Shown: positions 46,483 through 62,640, numbered from the stretch's first letter. The stretch is DNA of 64,000 bases from Zerene cesonia (GCF_012273895.1 NC_052122.1:7068001-7132000), one strand, 5' to 3'. Notes: generated by a model not told the origin, from the sequence alone. Numbers and translations: made by a program.

Positions 46483-49400
46483 GTGAGTTCTTTCAATCCA
46501 TATTTTATGAAACACATTTCAAGGCGATAAATGGAGCTATTTCTGTTAATGGGTGGTTCAAGGTGTTTTATTTCATTTAAACACCCGCCCCTATGGTGTG
46601 AAGTAATTCACAATTATTTAGCAGGCCAGGTCCATGTAAAAGTGTTTCTGAGATTTATATAGAAAGTAATATTTCGCGTATTTGGTTATATTAATTATCT
46701 TCGAAACCCTGAAAACACTATGAAAGCTATATATATGTATAGGTATTGTGTTTCGGACAAATTCTCTTAATTAGATATAAATATACGTACTAAATAATTA
46801 CAAACTGTATTTCCTAGCTCCGCTGCAGTCTTTATAACTAGATGATGCGAGAGCAATACATATCTAATAAATATAAGGAATGATTTATTTTTATTGCATA
46901 ATTATTATATATTTTATATATTATATTCTGTAGAATACAGGTGTGTACACCATGTGAAGATTTGTTAAAGAAAGTAAGTTTAGCCGATGAGTTTACATTC
47001 TATTTTATTTATGCGAAATATCCAGTAAAAACCATTTCTTTTGAAGCTCGCTTCAAAATAATATGAAAAATATATTCCCTTTAAAATCCACACAACAAGT
47101 CCGACGCATTGACACTGCTTTTTTATGTCAAAGCAACGTGTCAACGGAGTTTCTACCACCGTCCACTCGTTACCTCAATAATGATATCGACAAATGCATA
47201 CGTTAGTAAATTCACTTTCATTACAGATTTATCGGTATCAATATGAAGTATGCGTATTGTTTGTGCCGGCGGCGTCGCTTTCACTCATCGATATATCTAT
47301 TCATATCTTAGTAGTTTGCCATCCGCGCTCAGCTCGAACCGGTTCGTGTGTGCTACTGAACGACATCGTCTTGGAATGGGCACGCTGAACAGATTACTGC
47401 TGAGCCGATTAATAGAATAGCCATTAAGAGAAGAACGTTATCCTCGATAAACGACATTAACATAATTGAGCTTAATTTTGTGAAATCTAAAGCGATACAC
47501 AATCTCCGTATTATCTGGTAGTTAGCTCGAAATTTCTCTATTCGTAAATTATAGTTGCAAATTGCTCCGTTATATTTGAATCCTGTAGCCGTGTTTCGGC
47601 AGTCTAGCATGAATAATTGTCCATAGTCATGTTGCATCGGCTTCTATGTCAGCACGCCGTACACGATATTCGCAAATTACTTCATAGTATCAAGCAATTT
47701 TTAGAAACCTCAATTGAATATGTAGTTATGTGTCCAATTAACCACCGTTGGAATACGAGAAAATAATCACCGTAGCCAAATTTGGTATTCATAAAACTCA
47801 ATACAGTCTTTGAGAACTGTTATTTTATACATTCGGAGTCAATTACTAAGTTAAAATAATTTATTTATCGTAAATACTCGCGTATAGCGTGCAATCGTTA
47901 ACGATTAGTAATGTTAGAAAGTTTTATTACAACAGATATCACAACTGCTTCTCACATTATATCTTAACGCATATTGATCCTAGGTCACAATTTACCAAAA
48001 TATCTCATTATCTAGACTCGACATTCTAGATCGATTAACCAGTTTTATCAACGCGGAGCTTTCGCTTCTAATTTTTTAACACGACACATGATTGCCTTAT
48101 TATTTTCTTAATTACTTCAAGACTTTGTAGAAACATCACAAAAAGGCTGAATAAAAAAATGTTATGTTCATAAAACCTGTTTTCAAATATAGTCACGGAT
48201 GTGTCTTGTAATGAGTCACATTTATGTTGCCGTCATTTCAAGGGGCAGGAGAAAGTAAATGCGATGACCGCTTATTACCATGATATCTACGGTAATAGTA
48301 TTATAAAAAATTGTTTTCCTGTACTTATATTTCCTTTACACTAAATTGTTACATTCTGAAACGAAGCGAAAATAAAAGTATTAACATAACCATTCATACA
48401 ATAATTATAAAATTTGTAACATAATCCCTTTAAAATAAAGCAAGTCGTATTTACATTTTATTCAAACGTATGTTAAAACTTCTAGATATTATGTATGTAT
48501 AGCAAAATAGGGGCTATTCGTAATTGCAATTAGCTGTTAATACTTCTTAGTTCTTTCCCTAAATTAATATATAGTTACGTGAAACATGAACACATGAAAT
48601 AAATCCGCAGCTCAACTGAATATACGCAGTACGAGTTTCACTACGGATAACTGTATTTATTTAGTAAATTACATTTCAAGTAATAATTGTGGTTACAATT
48701 AACAATGCTAATACCCTTTACTAGTGAACATGTTATCTTAATTTTTAAGGTGAGATCGGTCATATGCCTCTGGTTTGCAGCGGTGGAAAAGTGGGTATTG
48801 GTAGTTTCGTACATCCATTTATGAATCCCTTTCTAGGCCTAAATAGCCGTTATTGGAGCTCTTTGATCCATTTAAATGGGTTAAAAAAAACCGCAATCCG
48901 ATACCAAACGATCGTAGACTAAAAGGGAGAGAAGGTTTATTGTAATACGGGTTATTGTTGCATAAAAGTTTAAAAAACAAACACCATGAAAGCTCTATTG
49001 ATAGGTATTTATAGCTTTGCTAATGCACTGACAGTAATGCGTCGTGGTCCGGTAGCGGTCAGAGTGTGCCAACCCACATCGTGACGTCATTACCCACCTG
49101 AACCAGTTTTCCAAGACCAACGCTGCAATTTGACATACAAACGACAAAACCCACAAATATGTCCATTTGTTAAGTACTCGTGTATTCGTTGGCTACTCAC
49201 ATTATGTTAGTTACATAATGCGTTAAATGCTAATTCGTCATCACTTAAACGTATACTTTCATAGTTTTAATTCGGCGCGTTATAATTGTCCTTACATTTT
49301 TTTAATTAATTTATACACACGTCATGTGAAGTTTCCAAATAGATCGTAACCAATCAAGTATGTTTGTAAAGAAGTGGTAAAACACTTTATTAAGTAATGA

Positions 49401-52299
49401 ATAAGAAACGATTCAGAACAAGTATTATATTTCAATAATATTCAATCTACCGTCTGTTTATTCTCTGTAATATAAGCTGGAACAGTTTGATTAAAATACC
49501 AATATATACAGAGATTTAAATAACTAAATGTCAGGTAACGGCCTTAAGATTGTGAGTTATTTTACGTCATGAAATTAATAATAATAAGCACACAATAATA
49601 CGAGCTATTAACATTATATGATGATTTAAAAATTCTAGTTCATACTTATCAATATTTTGCTCTTATTACTACAGTACTCCACCAACATTAGCCGCAAAAA
49701 TCTGTATGATTTTTAGAACAGTCACGCTTTATTTACAGGAATATTGAAGGAAGTATATTATATCCTTATTAGGACATAACTCGATTATCATCTCAGCTAG
49801 CTGAGGTTGTTTGTACCTCATGAGTTTATTCCAGTTGGCCCCAATAACTTCACGGGATTCTCCACATATAAAACTAAGAAAAACTAAGTTAATGCAATAT
49901 TAGTATTTAAAACATCAATAATCTCATTAGCGAATCTAAGTGTAATTTAAGAACTTTAGATATTATAATACATTAAAACTTCCGCTATATCAATTACCCG
50001 CCATATTTGTCCATTAGGTAAATGACAATTACACAACATGACAGCTGAAAGTAATTAATATCTAATAATTGTAATATAATATCAATCTAAATATAGCCTA
50101 ATTGTTCTCTCTACGAAACTACTGTTAGTACCTAAAGCTGCGCCAAATTCAATAGAGCTTGAACTCTGTCTGACATTTCCTTTTATTAACAATCGCATAG
50201 ATCAAACCAAAGGTTGTTGCTGCGGCGATAACTTTCATTACTATTTATATTACAGATAAACTTAAACTTTTGTCAAATTCTTCATTCGTGTTTATCTGTC
50301 CGTGTAGAAGGTCAGTGCGTGTATAACAAATGGATTTTGCGTCAACTCTGGGATATGTACAATAAATTTGTCTGAAGGCGTGAACAGGTGCAAATGGGAA
50401 GTAAACTCCGGATGTATCACAACCACATTAAGTCTCCCAGGCCAGTGTATGCACTACAAAGTACAAACAAAATGAAATTCGTCAATATAGGATATTCAAT
50501 TTATCCGTAATACATCGCCAAGGTGTAGTAAACCACAGGTTTAATAAATAACTAACATTTTGCGTTAATTGCACGGTTGTAGCTAAACATTATGCGATTA
50601 GCTAATGTCGAATAATTAGTTCTGTGATTCGTGTTATTCAATAATTTAAATCTAATAAACAATTAAAATATAACACGAAAATATTTTTCATCATATTTTC
50701 GTATTGTATTCAACAATTGCCCAATTTTTGCTTGCATGCTTAAACCTGCTGTTATCTAACTTCCTTTTATAATAGACGTGTAAAATTCACACGGTCAGCT
50801 ACTTTGTATAAATATATTTGTGGCTCAACCCACATTAAAGTCTATTATAAATGATATAATGGACTACATCTCGTAACCATCTTAATCAACACTTGTAGCG
50901 GTTTAATAAAAACGACAACAATTAAAAACTAGGTTACAGCGTGTACAAGAGTTGTGAATGACCTCGATGTCCGGCTTTTCGTGGCTCTTACAATCAAGGT
51001 TAGCATTTTCTCTTTGCCTCTATTGGAGCGTACAGGTGTTAACATCGCAAAATAGAGCCGCACCGTTATGGCGAGAATACTAAACAGTTACGGTATGATG
51101 GCCATGTATTACATTTTAAGTAATTGTTATCGCGTGTTGCTTAATAATATTCAAATTCAACGTTAACTTTTTGCCATTATAATAACAAATTAAATTCAGA
51201 ATAAAATTAGTATCATTCCAATATAATATTATGCATATTATGATATATTTTGTTACTGTCTACGAGATGTACCGACGCTGCATTGACGAGATAAAACCAT
51301 GAGTAACAATCTCACTAATGAGTACTTAAATTCTAAGTTCGTCTTTATTACAGTAAACAGTATTTATTAATCAAAATAAAAAAAATACATTGTTTTTTTT
51401 AAAAATACATTGTTTTCTGCTTTTATAATGACTGTCCACATCATGAACACATCTTCGTTAGAGAAGGTTGTTGAGGACTGCACGCGTGATTTACAGGGGA
51501 CATTATTCCTTAGTGGAAGGTGAGCCACTTGTAGAGACATCAACCCAGGTTTCGCCCCGGCATCGACATTTTTGTTGGCACCTCTCTTGGTGTGGCTGCA
51601 TTCGATTATTGCGGTGGATAGTTTAATCCGATGCTGCCAACATCGTTAAAAGCTGGCTGCCACGGACTCCCGCTCTCTAAGCATGCGACAGTCTACTGGA
51701 GCATGTGCAAGGTCCATCATGTTCGTGTGTACAGACAGACTGTTTATAATATAGTAATTTCCTAGAGAAACGATTGAATCTGAGATAGTTTTTGGGCGGT
51801 AAACGAATAAAATCACATTTCACATTCAATTTATTATATATATTTTTCGAAAACCGATTCAAATACTATGGATAATGTTATATACATATATACATTCAGA
51901 TACAAATAGACATATGAAAGATATACGCAAATGAAACTGGAACGTTGGAAACTTGGAAGTATTTATTGAAAGGGATAATTAAATTAATGCGAGAAATGCA
52001 ATCATGCATTATTATTTTGATTTGCCTTTCTACGATATGCTTTATTAATTAGTAAGTTCTGTGATCTGAAAAATGTTTATTCTGTTGAAATATTATTTTT
52101 CGTATTGACAGCGTACTGTCTGTATTACCCGCATGGTTTAATTTATTTTTCGTTAATTGTTCCTAGAATTTTGTCACTCCTTTTGACAAAGTATAGGTCA
52201 AATAATTGGTAACCTTTAAAATCAAATTTTACGTAAAAGTAGTTCACATAAAGAAATACTAGAATTTCAAATTAAACGCATTAGCTTAATTACTTTTAG

Positions 52300-52561
52300 A
52301 GCAGTAATTCAGTGGAGTCTGGGGTTCTAAACCAGGCGATTGTACAAGATGAGATATATTGATTATTTTCAATTAATCTGCACCTTATTCACTTCACCAC
52401 TGCTCAATATGGTAAAGGAATCTTGGGGAAACCACGTGCAATTGAAAGTTCGACAATATGACATCTGCCAACTCGCAATGGCTTGTTGTCGTCTTGCTCT
52501 GGCGTGGTTGCTTACTGAATCTTTATGGAACAAATATGGGTTGATGATGATGATGATGATG
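52300..52561 (+). repeat. tRNA-derived SINE with GAT tail, copy 2
   Basis: The head has an A-box-like TAATTCAGTGG and a B-box-like GGTTCTAAACC. The body includes CTGGCGTGGTTGCTTACTGA. The element ends in a run of GAT repeats (52542-52561). The organisation matches the copy at 31290-31535. The internal open frame is incidental. Confidence 0.65.
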
Positions 52562-55500
52562 TCTCGTACATTGGTGTTCTCCTTGAAATTATAGGTCCTA
52601 AACGGTGATATATTTATGCTATCTACACGCCAATAGACAAGTTTATTGTAAAATCTTGATATTTGTTTATTTTGTGGTTTGTTAGTGTTAACAAGAGCCT
52701 GAGCCTAAATCTCTCACAAATGAAAATAACATACAAAATCATGTTCGTGTTATTTCCTAGATTTATTGAAATTACCTGATATCACATATTATATAATTAA
52801 TAACTATCAGAATAAGACGTAAGAACGAAGCTTGATAATAATTTGCAGCACATTCGCGGAATTGAAATGTTCAACATTATATGAGAAATGGCACTTGAAA
52901 AGATAATAAGCGCATAGTAAGAAAATACACATCGACGATACAAATTATATTTTATAAGGGCGTTGTTGGCGTTCTTAGCTCTCAGTAGAGTTCCGAGTAA
53001 ATTTACTAAGATTGACGCAAGATAAGGCCGAGAAAGACCTTTTATTTCTTGAAATTCTACTTTCTTACATTGAATCTAATAGACTTGAAAAATTTAATAT
53101 AGAATTGTATTTGCTGAATACCACTCGCGACGAGACACCTACATGGAATAGTTCTTTTTATATTATACATCAGCATTAAACAAATTAATGAGTTTACATT
53201 ATCTTAACGCCACCTTAGCGATCAATAGATTTAAAAGTCTTTTCGTGACTTCAAACCTAGTGATAGTCTTTAGTCTCTGTCTGTATCTCATGTCCTGTCT
53301 ATTAAAAAGAACTGAGATGCTGAGATTAGGTATATCATCAAATTTTATTAGTACTTTTGTTAAATGTAACCTTATACATAAGATACTTTATCAGTACGTC
53401 GATCCAACCGGTATGGATACTATATAATGGTATATAATATTACACTTTTAAATCAAATACGAGATATGATACGAAACATATTTAAGTGCATGGCTTATAA
53501 AAATTACGCCCCGTCCTGTCGACCGTGGCGAGTGAGCGAAGGCCGACTAGTTGCCGCTTTCCGCAACATATGTTGGACAAGTGCGACCCCAACAAATAAG
53601 CTTTTGCACCGCTGTGAATTGGGTTTGCAGCTGAGTACAGGAAGACAATAGGGCACGTTGAAAAAAATTCTGCCCATCATGATCTATACGAAATTATTAT
53701 TAGGAAATAAAGGTTTATGAATAATTATTACTCAATATTCATTCTGTTTATTGTCAGTAAAAGCGGCCTTTCGCTCCAATAAGGAAGAGATACAATTTCT
53801 ACCTTTTTTACATAAACAGGAACTAAGCATATCGCTTATTAGACGATAAAGAGTTAACAAGTAATTCCAATGCCATTACTTTCATTTAATTTTTCATACA
53901 TAACTCAAAAAACCAAATAAAAAATATGTGTGTATGTACAGTATGTATATAGTACCTATACATTTCTATTCTCTCAGTTAGAAGATACTTGTTTTCTTTT
54001 TAATGTAAAAAGATTAGATAATATAAATAATTTTAACAAGCAACCTATTATCAGATTAGTCCGTAATATTCCGTTACCAATTATGTTCATTTAGCTCACG
54101 ATCATTCGCAGTGACGCTTACACAATGCAATGGTCGTGTTGAAACTGACAATAGTTTTTATTACGTTATGCTTTATAAAACACTGTAATTGAGTAACAAT
54201 AACATATTTTTAATACATTTTAATAATAACGTATAAAACGCAAGCATGTGAAACTAGCTCAAAAACTATCAGCTGAACAAAAAATTCAAGGCAACAATAT
54301 CCCATATTCATGTTTGTCAGGTTTTATATCCTGTAACTTATTAAGTACATGAATATAAACTAATTTAATATAAAACGGCAAAGATCTCGACATATTGACG
54401 CCTCTAAATGCTAGCTTTTCGATATACTCGATTCAATAGACTAGTGAGTTGTGACTTTACGATATAGGTAGTATCGTATAAAAGTAATAAAAAGGCTTCA
54501 GAAAGAATTCCTGTCTAACTTTAAGTGGATATGTTCTGTAGCTCATAATATTGTTCTAAGCTATTCATAAATGATCTTAACTTTGTGAACAATCTTGTTG
54601 ACAAGTATAAAGCAATATATTTTTAGAATACACTTATGCATGAATAATTATAGTTGCCTATCTAATAGGCATTATCGAATAAAGCCTCCACATCAAAACT
54701 TTTGACTCTAGTCGACATACATTAGGACTACAACAGCTCTATAGAAAATAGTATAACATTTATTATAGCAGTTGAAATATATTATATTTATTATTTCTAA
54801 TATTCCATTGTTCTCGTTCCTCCTATCCTTCACAATAACAAGAGCTTTCGTTGAAGTATTAAAAGAATGTTTGTGTTTTATTGTGCGTACTAGGATCGCA
54901 GTCACGATCCAAGCTTTTATTTAGGATATGCAATTTTTCCGTCCCTTTGTAAACGCAAACAAAGCGAAGCCTTTTAGCCGTATGCTTTGGGTTTGCACTT
55001 GCTCCGTATAACGCATATAGCATCTATTATACAGATTCCTACTTCGGACATCCCTTAATCTTATAATGTTGTTTCCAAAGCTAGTACATTGCGATTGCGT
55101 TCAGTACGGCGTGGTTCAGCACATCGCTTTTGGCTTGCCACGTGATTGGTTACTGCCCATTTAGGCTAACAGATTAATTCACGGAGGTACAAATGTATTT
55201 CGGATTACTCGTCGTCTTACTAAAGCGCTACTAGATAAACACGAAACTATAGTGCATTAATTTTAATTAGGTCTTAATTTTAGCCTATATTTGACTACTT
55301 ATTATTGTACTTTCAATAGCATTGCGTTACCGTTGTTGTAAACAAAATGTTATCTGTGATTTTGTAAACATTGTAAAATAAATGTTCCTTGGAAGTTTCT
55401 AATTATCTAGATTAATCTTCTGATCTTGAAGAATTAATTACTGAATTCTTTTGAAATTTACTGCAGTAAATAACAACATCTTAATTACAATGAAAAACAA

Positions 55501-58500
55501 GATATAAAGAGCTTTCAGAATTTCTTAGAATCTTGTGAAGTTCCAAGTAATGCGATATTTGTTGCAATTTATTAATACAGTTAGTCAATAATTACTTCTT
55601 ATATTAAGCCTTCTTGACATTTTATCATATTTGCTGTGTTATATTATGTATGCTTGGTTACAAAATTTACATGTACAGTTTGTTTAAAAACAGATCAATT
55701 AACTATATCCACCTGATTCTAAAGAACTGATGGTTTTATAAAAAATAAAACTAACAAAATAATACAGAAAGCATATTTTAAATTAAAGCTTATATCTACA
55801 CATTACTGTGTAACCAGCGGGAATGTTTTAATGATTAATTATGTAGCATCAAACAGTATAATGCGACCTACACATTAGATTATATCTAAGTGGATGCGAA
55901 TGGGTAAGTAAAAATGAACCTTATAGCAAGGAAGTGAGGTTCAACGTTAGTGAAACTCGTCCTTCATCTTGAACTTGACAATTCCATTGTACCTACCAAA
56001 TACCTAGATCTTCTTTGAGTTAATAAAAACAAAATAATGATTAATACGTGATAGTTAAAACAATTACATATATATAAAATAACGTTTTATTACTAAACAA
56101 ACCATTCTCGCATTAAAGCAAAGCTTAATTCCCAAAGTCAATAATATTATGTCAATATATTATACAACTAAATTAATATACATGTAGTTCTATACATATC
56201 ATATCAAATACAGCAAAGCAAGTCGTAGCTTAGTGCATCGGCTGAAGCAAATTATATCAGTGTAGCGAACACATTCAGTCTTTGGATGAAGCGGTATCAA
56301 TTCAATGAATCGTCACTATTACCTCAGCTATTACTATTAACGAATATCGAAGCTCGAAATTGTATGATAACTTGTCAAAGCACGCTCCCTGTTAACTTAA
56401 TATGAGTACTCAGTTTGATGAGTACAAACGTACAAAGGCAATCAAATATTGTATTATCGGGAAATTTGCATAACTTTGATTTTGAGTTAAATCAACATTT
56501 GTTAGTGGCTTTAGCTATGGCAACCTAACTAAATAAATGAATAAGTGCTTTTTTGTACACCACATATATGAGATGTAAAGGTACGTTAGGTCGTTAAACA
56601 TTCCAATTTATAAACTTAAAAGGATAAATGAAAAACGTCTAAAAATACAGATTGCTAGTATATTATAATAATATTAGCAATAAATTCCCATCCTTGTAGC
56701 TTATTATTAAAAAAAATAACTCTTTTAGCAGTGGGAGTTCAGCTTTTTCCAAATATTTGTCGAAGTTTTTTTACGCCGTTAACACTGACGTTACACTATC
56801 CCAAACCCCGGTAAGGCGAAGTAACACTGCTCTTAGAATTTGTCACATTTGCTAGTTTAGTTCCAAGAACTATTTCCTCCATGGCGTTTACTGGATATCG
56901 TTTTTCAACAATCCACAGGTGGAGTTCTTGTTAAATATTACTCTAAACAAACAGACACGAAAGTGCGCTGTTATCGATAAGTAGTGTATGCTTCAGGAAA
57001 TCTGTCATTTACCAGCGTCCATAAGTAAGTTTGCTTCAGTTTACGTATTAAGTACACATGTTTGAAACTTAAATTATATAATTGGTATAAACGCTCTACG
57101 GTAAGGCTTTTCATAATCTATAATTTACTTAATTTCTATTTAGTTAGTAAGTATTGTTATTCATTATCTACGACTAACAAAGATTAAAACTTAAAACTAA
57201 ACATAGTTGAACGACAGTACCGTCAGTAAACTCTTTCAGAATACTGACAGCATTGACGTGGATCTCACCGTCGTAGGTATGTGTATTCGTTATTGATGCG
57301 TTACGCAATTTACACATAGGTATACAATTTTATTTATTGTGTAAACCATAAAACCTTTTTTTTGTAAAACCTTCGTATACTCTACAAGAATAGGACTATT
57401 GCCATTATAATGCAGATAAATAGTTAACTACACATATACCCTAATTTGTTTGTACTCGCTGTAGACCAAATGACAGAGTAAAATATCCAATGTTCTTCTA
57501 TTATCTGCGGTCGTGATAAGTCGAAAAAAGTGGCCCGGAATCCTTTTCTCGAAGCAATTCGGACGATTTTGATTCCCTATAACTTCGATGCAATTTAAAA
57601 TAGAAGGCTTATTTATTTGAATCAAAAAATTAATAATATTTTGCAGATAATTTAGATGCGATAGCGGAAAGTTTCGGAATCAAGGTTGTTAGATGATTGG
57701 TTCTTACGTGGAAACCCTACGTAGACATCTGAGAGGACAGCATTTATAAAGTTATTACGCTTCAACGATGTCTATCGCAATACGTTCAGACGACAAAATA
57801 GTTTGGAGTATCGTATTTCGTATTTCAATAATTTTCTGCTCAGAAGTTTTAAATGGAAATTCTACACTAAATATTAAACACAATTGACCTAATAATCGAA
57901 TTTACATTAGACGTTATTTAAAAAATATATAAATGCAATGAGCCAGATATTAAAATCTAATTATAAAAATCAATTAAATTTTTTCTTAAATTCATAAGCC
58001 TTTTTTCATCCTTCATCAATAAAGCATCCTTCAATAAAAACTGTAAAAACACGATAATAACATCTGCAAATAAAAAAAAGCCACATATAGAAAATAGGTA
58101 AAGGTTAGGTGAATTAAGACTGGCGCGGTTAAGGGCACTGGGTCAACGTGCCCACTCTCACTCTCGCATCCACGTTCTATAAACACGTAAAATAAGACCC
58201 GATGTTCCTAGAAATCACTTGGACACAAGGTATTCCCTGAGTTATATTGACGTTCCTGTAAAGCATTTCTTTATTACACAATATTTCTCAGACTCATCTG
58301 TGCGATCCAATGTTTAATTGTTAATTCAATTCCGGTCTTTTAAATTAATTTATAATCTACTGTCACATATAATATCATGAATTTAAAATAAACACACAGG
58401 CAAAACCTTGAATTTATTCAACGAAATTGTTATTCCATAATTATTTAGTGAAACGTAATAATCTGTGTGGCACATAACATGAATATAATTAATACGAATA

Positions 58501-59679
58501 ACAAAACATGATTTTGCATCTAATAAATATTGTGGCACCAATTTCTAAGGGCTGGATAGAACATTGCACATGTATTATAAATTCCAAGGCGTACTTACAG
58601 ATTTGGGTGGTGCTTTCTGGACTTGATTTTTGGTACAGGGGTTATTTAAAATGGACATTCGATGCTCCTAGAGAATGGCGATAATTCTTAAACTTTGACG
58701 CTTTACTTACAATCACATCCGAAACTCCTCACAAGATTGATAACCTTGATTTGCCTTATAATATGCAGATTAACAAATCATAAGGCAAAAATACTCAACA
58801 TATCTTAGACAAAAGTCAAGGATTAATGACGATGTTTTGTTGAACATTGTGAGAGGGCAACGTTCGATGACGCCCACATTTATACATATTAGCAAGTTCC
58901 CCATACTTGAGAAGATCACGAAAATTTGACACCTACTTTTTAAAATTTAATACAAAATAATGTTTGAAACATCTTCCGCTGCTACATTTGAATTTACAAA
59001 TAATTCTTGGAAGAATATAGTGGAGCGTCGATTTCAATCTTCGATATTGAATGCCTATCAGTAAATGAACGTGGGCACAGACCGGTTATTGGAAAGTAAA
59101 ACTATAAATCAGATGCTAATTAAATTAGATCGCCGTTTGTCATCATTGCATTGAGACCTCGAAGGAATTTACTGTTATAATTATAATATTTTTGGGCGTG
59201 ACCGAGACTATCCCACAAGATTACTCCAGACAATATACTCAGTTATTATACTCATATTATAAAAACGAAATGATGTCTGTAATAGTATACTTTAATCAAT
59301 TTGATTTTATTTAGCAAATAACTAGTGTTAACATTATTTGATCCAATAATAGGAGGACATTAACGTGAATGTTAATTTCGTAACCCAACGTGAAAAGGTC
59401 ACTAAATGGAAAGCAATTTAAAGGCAAGCTTAATGGATTTTGTTAATGTAAACTATTTTCATAATATAAAATCGGAACTATCCTTTTGACAACATTATCT
59501 TTCAGTTTGCATCTCGCGACGCTCAAAATATAACTTGCTACCTGAGTCTTTTGATATCTGAGTAAATATAGCAGAAATAGAAGGATATTTAAATACGAAA
59601 GATAGAATTATGACATCGTGGACAACTGGTTTAATAATTTGTAATTATTTACATCAATATAATTTCAACTCGTGTATCC

Positions 59680-59920
59680 CATAAACAAACAACGATTGCG
59701 GTGGTTGGCCGTGCTTCGGCACGAATCATATTGGTAAGGTCACCTTCACAGTTACCCTTGTACACAATATTTAATCGTATAACGTATTGAAAAATGTAAT
59801 AAACAAATTTTATTTTTATAAACCCTATCAATGTTTCCATATCTTTTCCGCACAACACATCAAGTCGACAAATTAGATGGTGGGGCGCCTGATGGTGAGC
59901 GCTATCACAGCCCATGAACA
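59680..59920. repeat. Dispersed SINE-like element, rearranged fragments
   Basis: GTGCTTCGGCACGAATCAT at about 59709-59727 matches the end of the family in minus orientation (compare CGCTTCGGCACGAATTGG near 62.4 kb). GGGGCGCCTGATGGTGAGCG at about 59881-59900 matches its other end in plus orientation. The two pieces are therefore not one simple copy. Confidence 0.45.
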
Positions 59921-62384
59921 TTTACCTAATGCCAATCTCATCTCTCTCATCATAAGTAGATCACCTACTTTTAAGATAAAAGACAAAGTAAGGGATTGAT
60001 GTGGGGCAGAATGGAGAGGACTACGAAGAGAAAGGAAAAAGACCTGTCTCTATCACCATTTCAGTTAAAAAATGTATACTGATCAATCGTATTGTGTCTC
60101 AATCTCAATCTAGATACCAGAAGACCGAGTCTGTAATGAGTAAGTTCCGATTAAGAGCTCAAACTGCAAATATCAACTTCACGCCAAACAAAGTCAGGCT
60201 GACATCAAACAACTCCTAGCAGTTCCTGTAATTAACTTCCAATGTTAATAGAGTTCTATAGTGTTCTATTCAATACGATTATCTAGTAACCGCATATGCA
60301 TATAATAGAGTTTACATGCCAATAAAAAGTTATTGCAATATATTTTTATTGCGTTGGAATGAAGTATTCGTCCATAAAATTCCATAACACCGCTTGGGTT
60401 TGCTAAAAAAATTTCAAAGCTAAATATTTGCGATAGCAGTTTGTGTTTATTAAATTTGCCGACATTTCTGAAAATACTAACAAATGTTTTAAATATTATG
60501 GACAGGAAATTTAAAGCGATTAATTGACGGTTAAATTTATTTTCGGGTTGACGTTGACTACAAAGGCTGCATATCGAGTATTAAAAGTTAAATATCATTT
60601 AATAATATGCGATCCTTTAAAGTTTACTATATCTGTAGAAATTGAGGGTGGTATTCATTATTTTCACCTCATTTCAAATCTCGACTTTATTCAAGCAATA
60701 AATAGGTATTAGTTTCAATCAATCTTCTTGACTACGTACCGTTTTCTATTTAAACATTTTTTTCATTCAACATTCACTCATAATAACTTAAATAGTTATT
60801 AATTATAGAATCGTTGCATACAAATTCTACATTTTATTAGAAAATTGTGCATACTCTTCACATTTACTACAGAATTTAATTTAAAAGATGGACCAAATAG
60901 ATGTAATAGATAGCATGATTGGTATAACGCTGTGGAAAATTTTCATAAAAACGCTTAGAAATTCGCTCGGGGGCAAACAACGTTGCCTTTTGTGCCAGTA
61001 AATACGCAAGTTGTGAGGTAAATTGTTAATTGCGTTTATGTCAGCTGTCACTGCATCTAGACTGCAGGAATATCGAGCTTATATCCTAATTACATTCTTC
61101 TGATAGTCATAACTAAATCAGTAAATTAATTAAGCTTTCTGTGGTACTGCGGTGTTGAGTGAAACATCTTTTATGTAAATGATATGTCTAGGCTGCTAAC
61201 ATGATTTTTACTTCAGAGGCAGAACATCGCAATTGTGATCGAACACACGATGGAGACATAATTCTTATGTCCTTTTCACGGGAAAAAAAAAACCTTTTAA
61301 AGCTGACTGTTGCTTATATAGAATTAGTAAATAATTCTTGGAAATTTCTAGATGTCAACGAAGTACTAAGCATCGTGAAACTGACCTTGAAGGTGCAATT
61401 TTCTGCAAAATATTGACTGTAGCTTTAGTGTAGTATTGAGATCCGGAGACCCATTTACGCTATAAGCTATAAGGTTTATTCTAGACGATTCTCGAAGTAC
61501 CACTTGAAATTTTTTTAAGAAACGATGTAGAAATTAGTAAATTTCTCAAAAACTTTTAAATGTTATTAGGTAATAGATCAATTAGCATCTTTTGTTTCGA
61601 TATAGGTGTATTATGACATATTTACTACTATACTGATTATAATTTTCATCAATATCATCAAACCGCATAATATTATTATTGGGTATATTCAATCATACAC
61701 AAGCTATTACTGATAAATTCCTGTTTGATATAGCATTGGCTTAAATACAATTAACCCCATAATTGCAGTACTGTTCAAATTCTCCGAATCGGATCATAAT
61801 ACGATTAATTTTACATTGGTTCTCATTGATCGTTGATATGAAACGAATATTCAATTGAAACGTAACGCATTGTATAAATTAGTTTAAATGTCATTCATTT
61901 TGTCTTTACCAACCTTTCACTAAAGTTGTAAAATTGACCACACAGACTTTTTGTAGCCCCGAATCCTTCCTGTAATAAAAAATCAACTAAATCTTTCATC
62001 CACATGCTACAAGTGAGCAATAAATCAAAGTAGCGTCGCCATGGTTACTTTGTCAACATCTGGAGGTTATCTCTTAAACGTTCCAGATCATGTGAAGAGT
62101 GACCGATACACGTTTACAAAATTTATCACATTCACGATCTTTTGAAGGAATATTGGAATTGAAATATTGGATATTTTTCGCTCCGAGTTATGTTGTTATA
62201 CCTACAGCTTGCGCAAATGTTATGAGATGTCACTTGCTACTGAAAGAAAATATGATATAAGTCATATATTAAATTAAATTATTATCTGTAGGTACATGCG
62301 GTTTGAATCGCTCTTTTTTTGCGCCCTATGTATAGTAATTTAAATGTTGCAAATACTTCGTTTATTTTTTATTCAATTATGAGA

Positions 62385-62640
62385 ATCGAGTACGCTTCGG
62401 CACGAATTGGGTCAGCTCTCACGGGTGAAATGCTACAACCCCACAGAAGACCGGCGTGAAATAGAAGAATGCTACTGCGTTTTGGGAGCCGGCTGCCTGT
62501 TTCCTTTTCCTCACCCTTCCCAGTGCATTCCTTCTTTCCAGTCATAATCCCTTCCGGATATCTTACGCCACTACCACTGCGAATGTTCACGATGTGATTG
62601 CTTACCACCAGGCGCACCATCAACTCAATTGCGCGCTAAG
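62385..62640 (-). repeat. Dispersed SINE-like element, best-preserved copy
   Basis: Read on the minus strand it runs from GGTGCGCCTGGTGGTAAGCA through AAGGAATGCACTGGGAAGG and TTTCACGCCGGTCTTCTGTG to CCGAAGCGTACTCGATTC. This is the longest copy in the window and was used as reference for the others. An 84-codon minus-strand frame across it is part of the repeat, not a gene. Confidence 0.7.

Noticed and set aside
62369..62623. Minus-strand 84-codon frame
   Set aside because: Fully explained by the dispersed SINE-like repeat.
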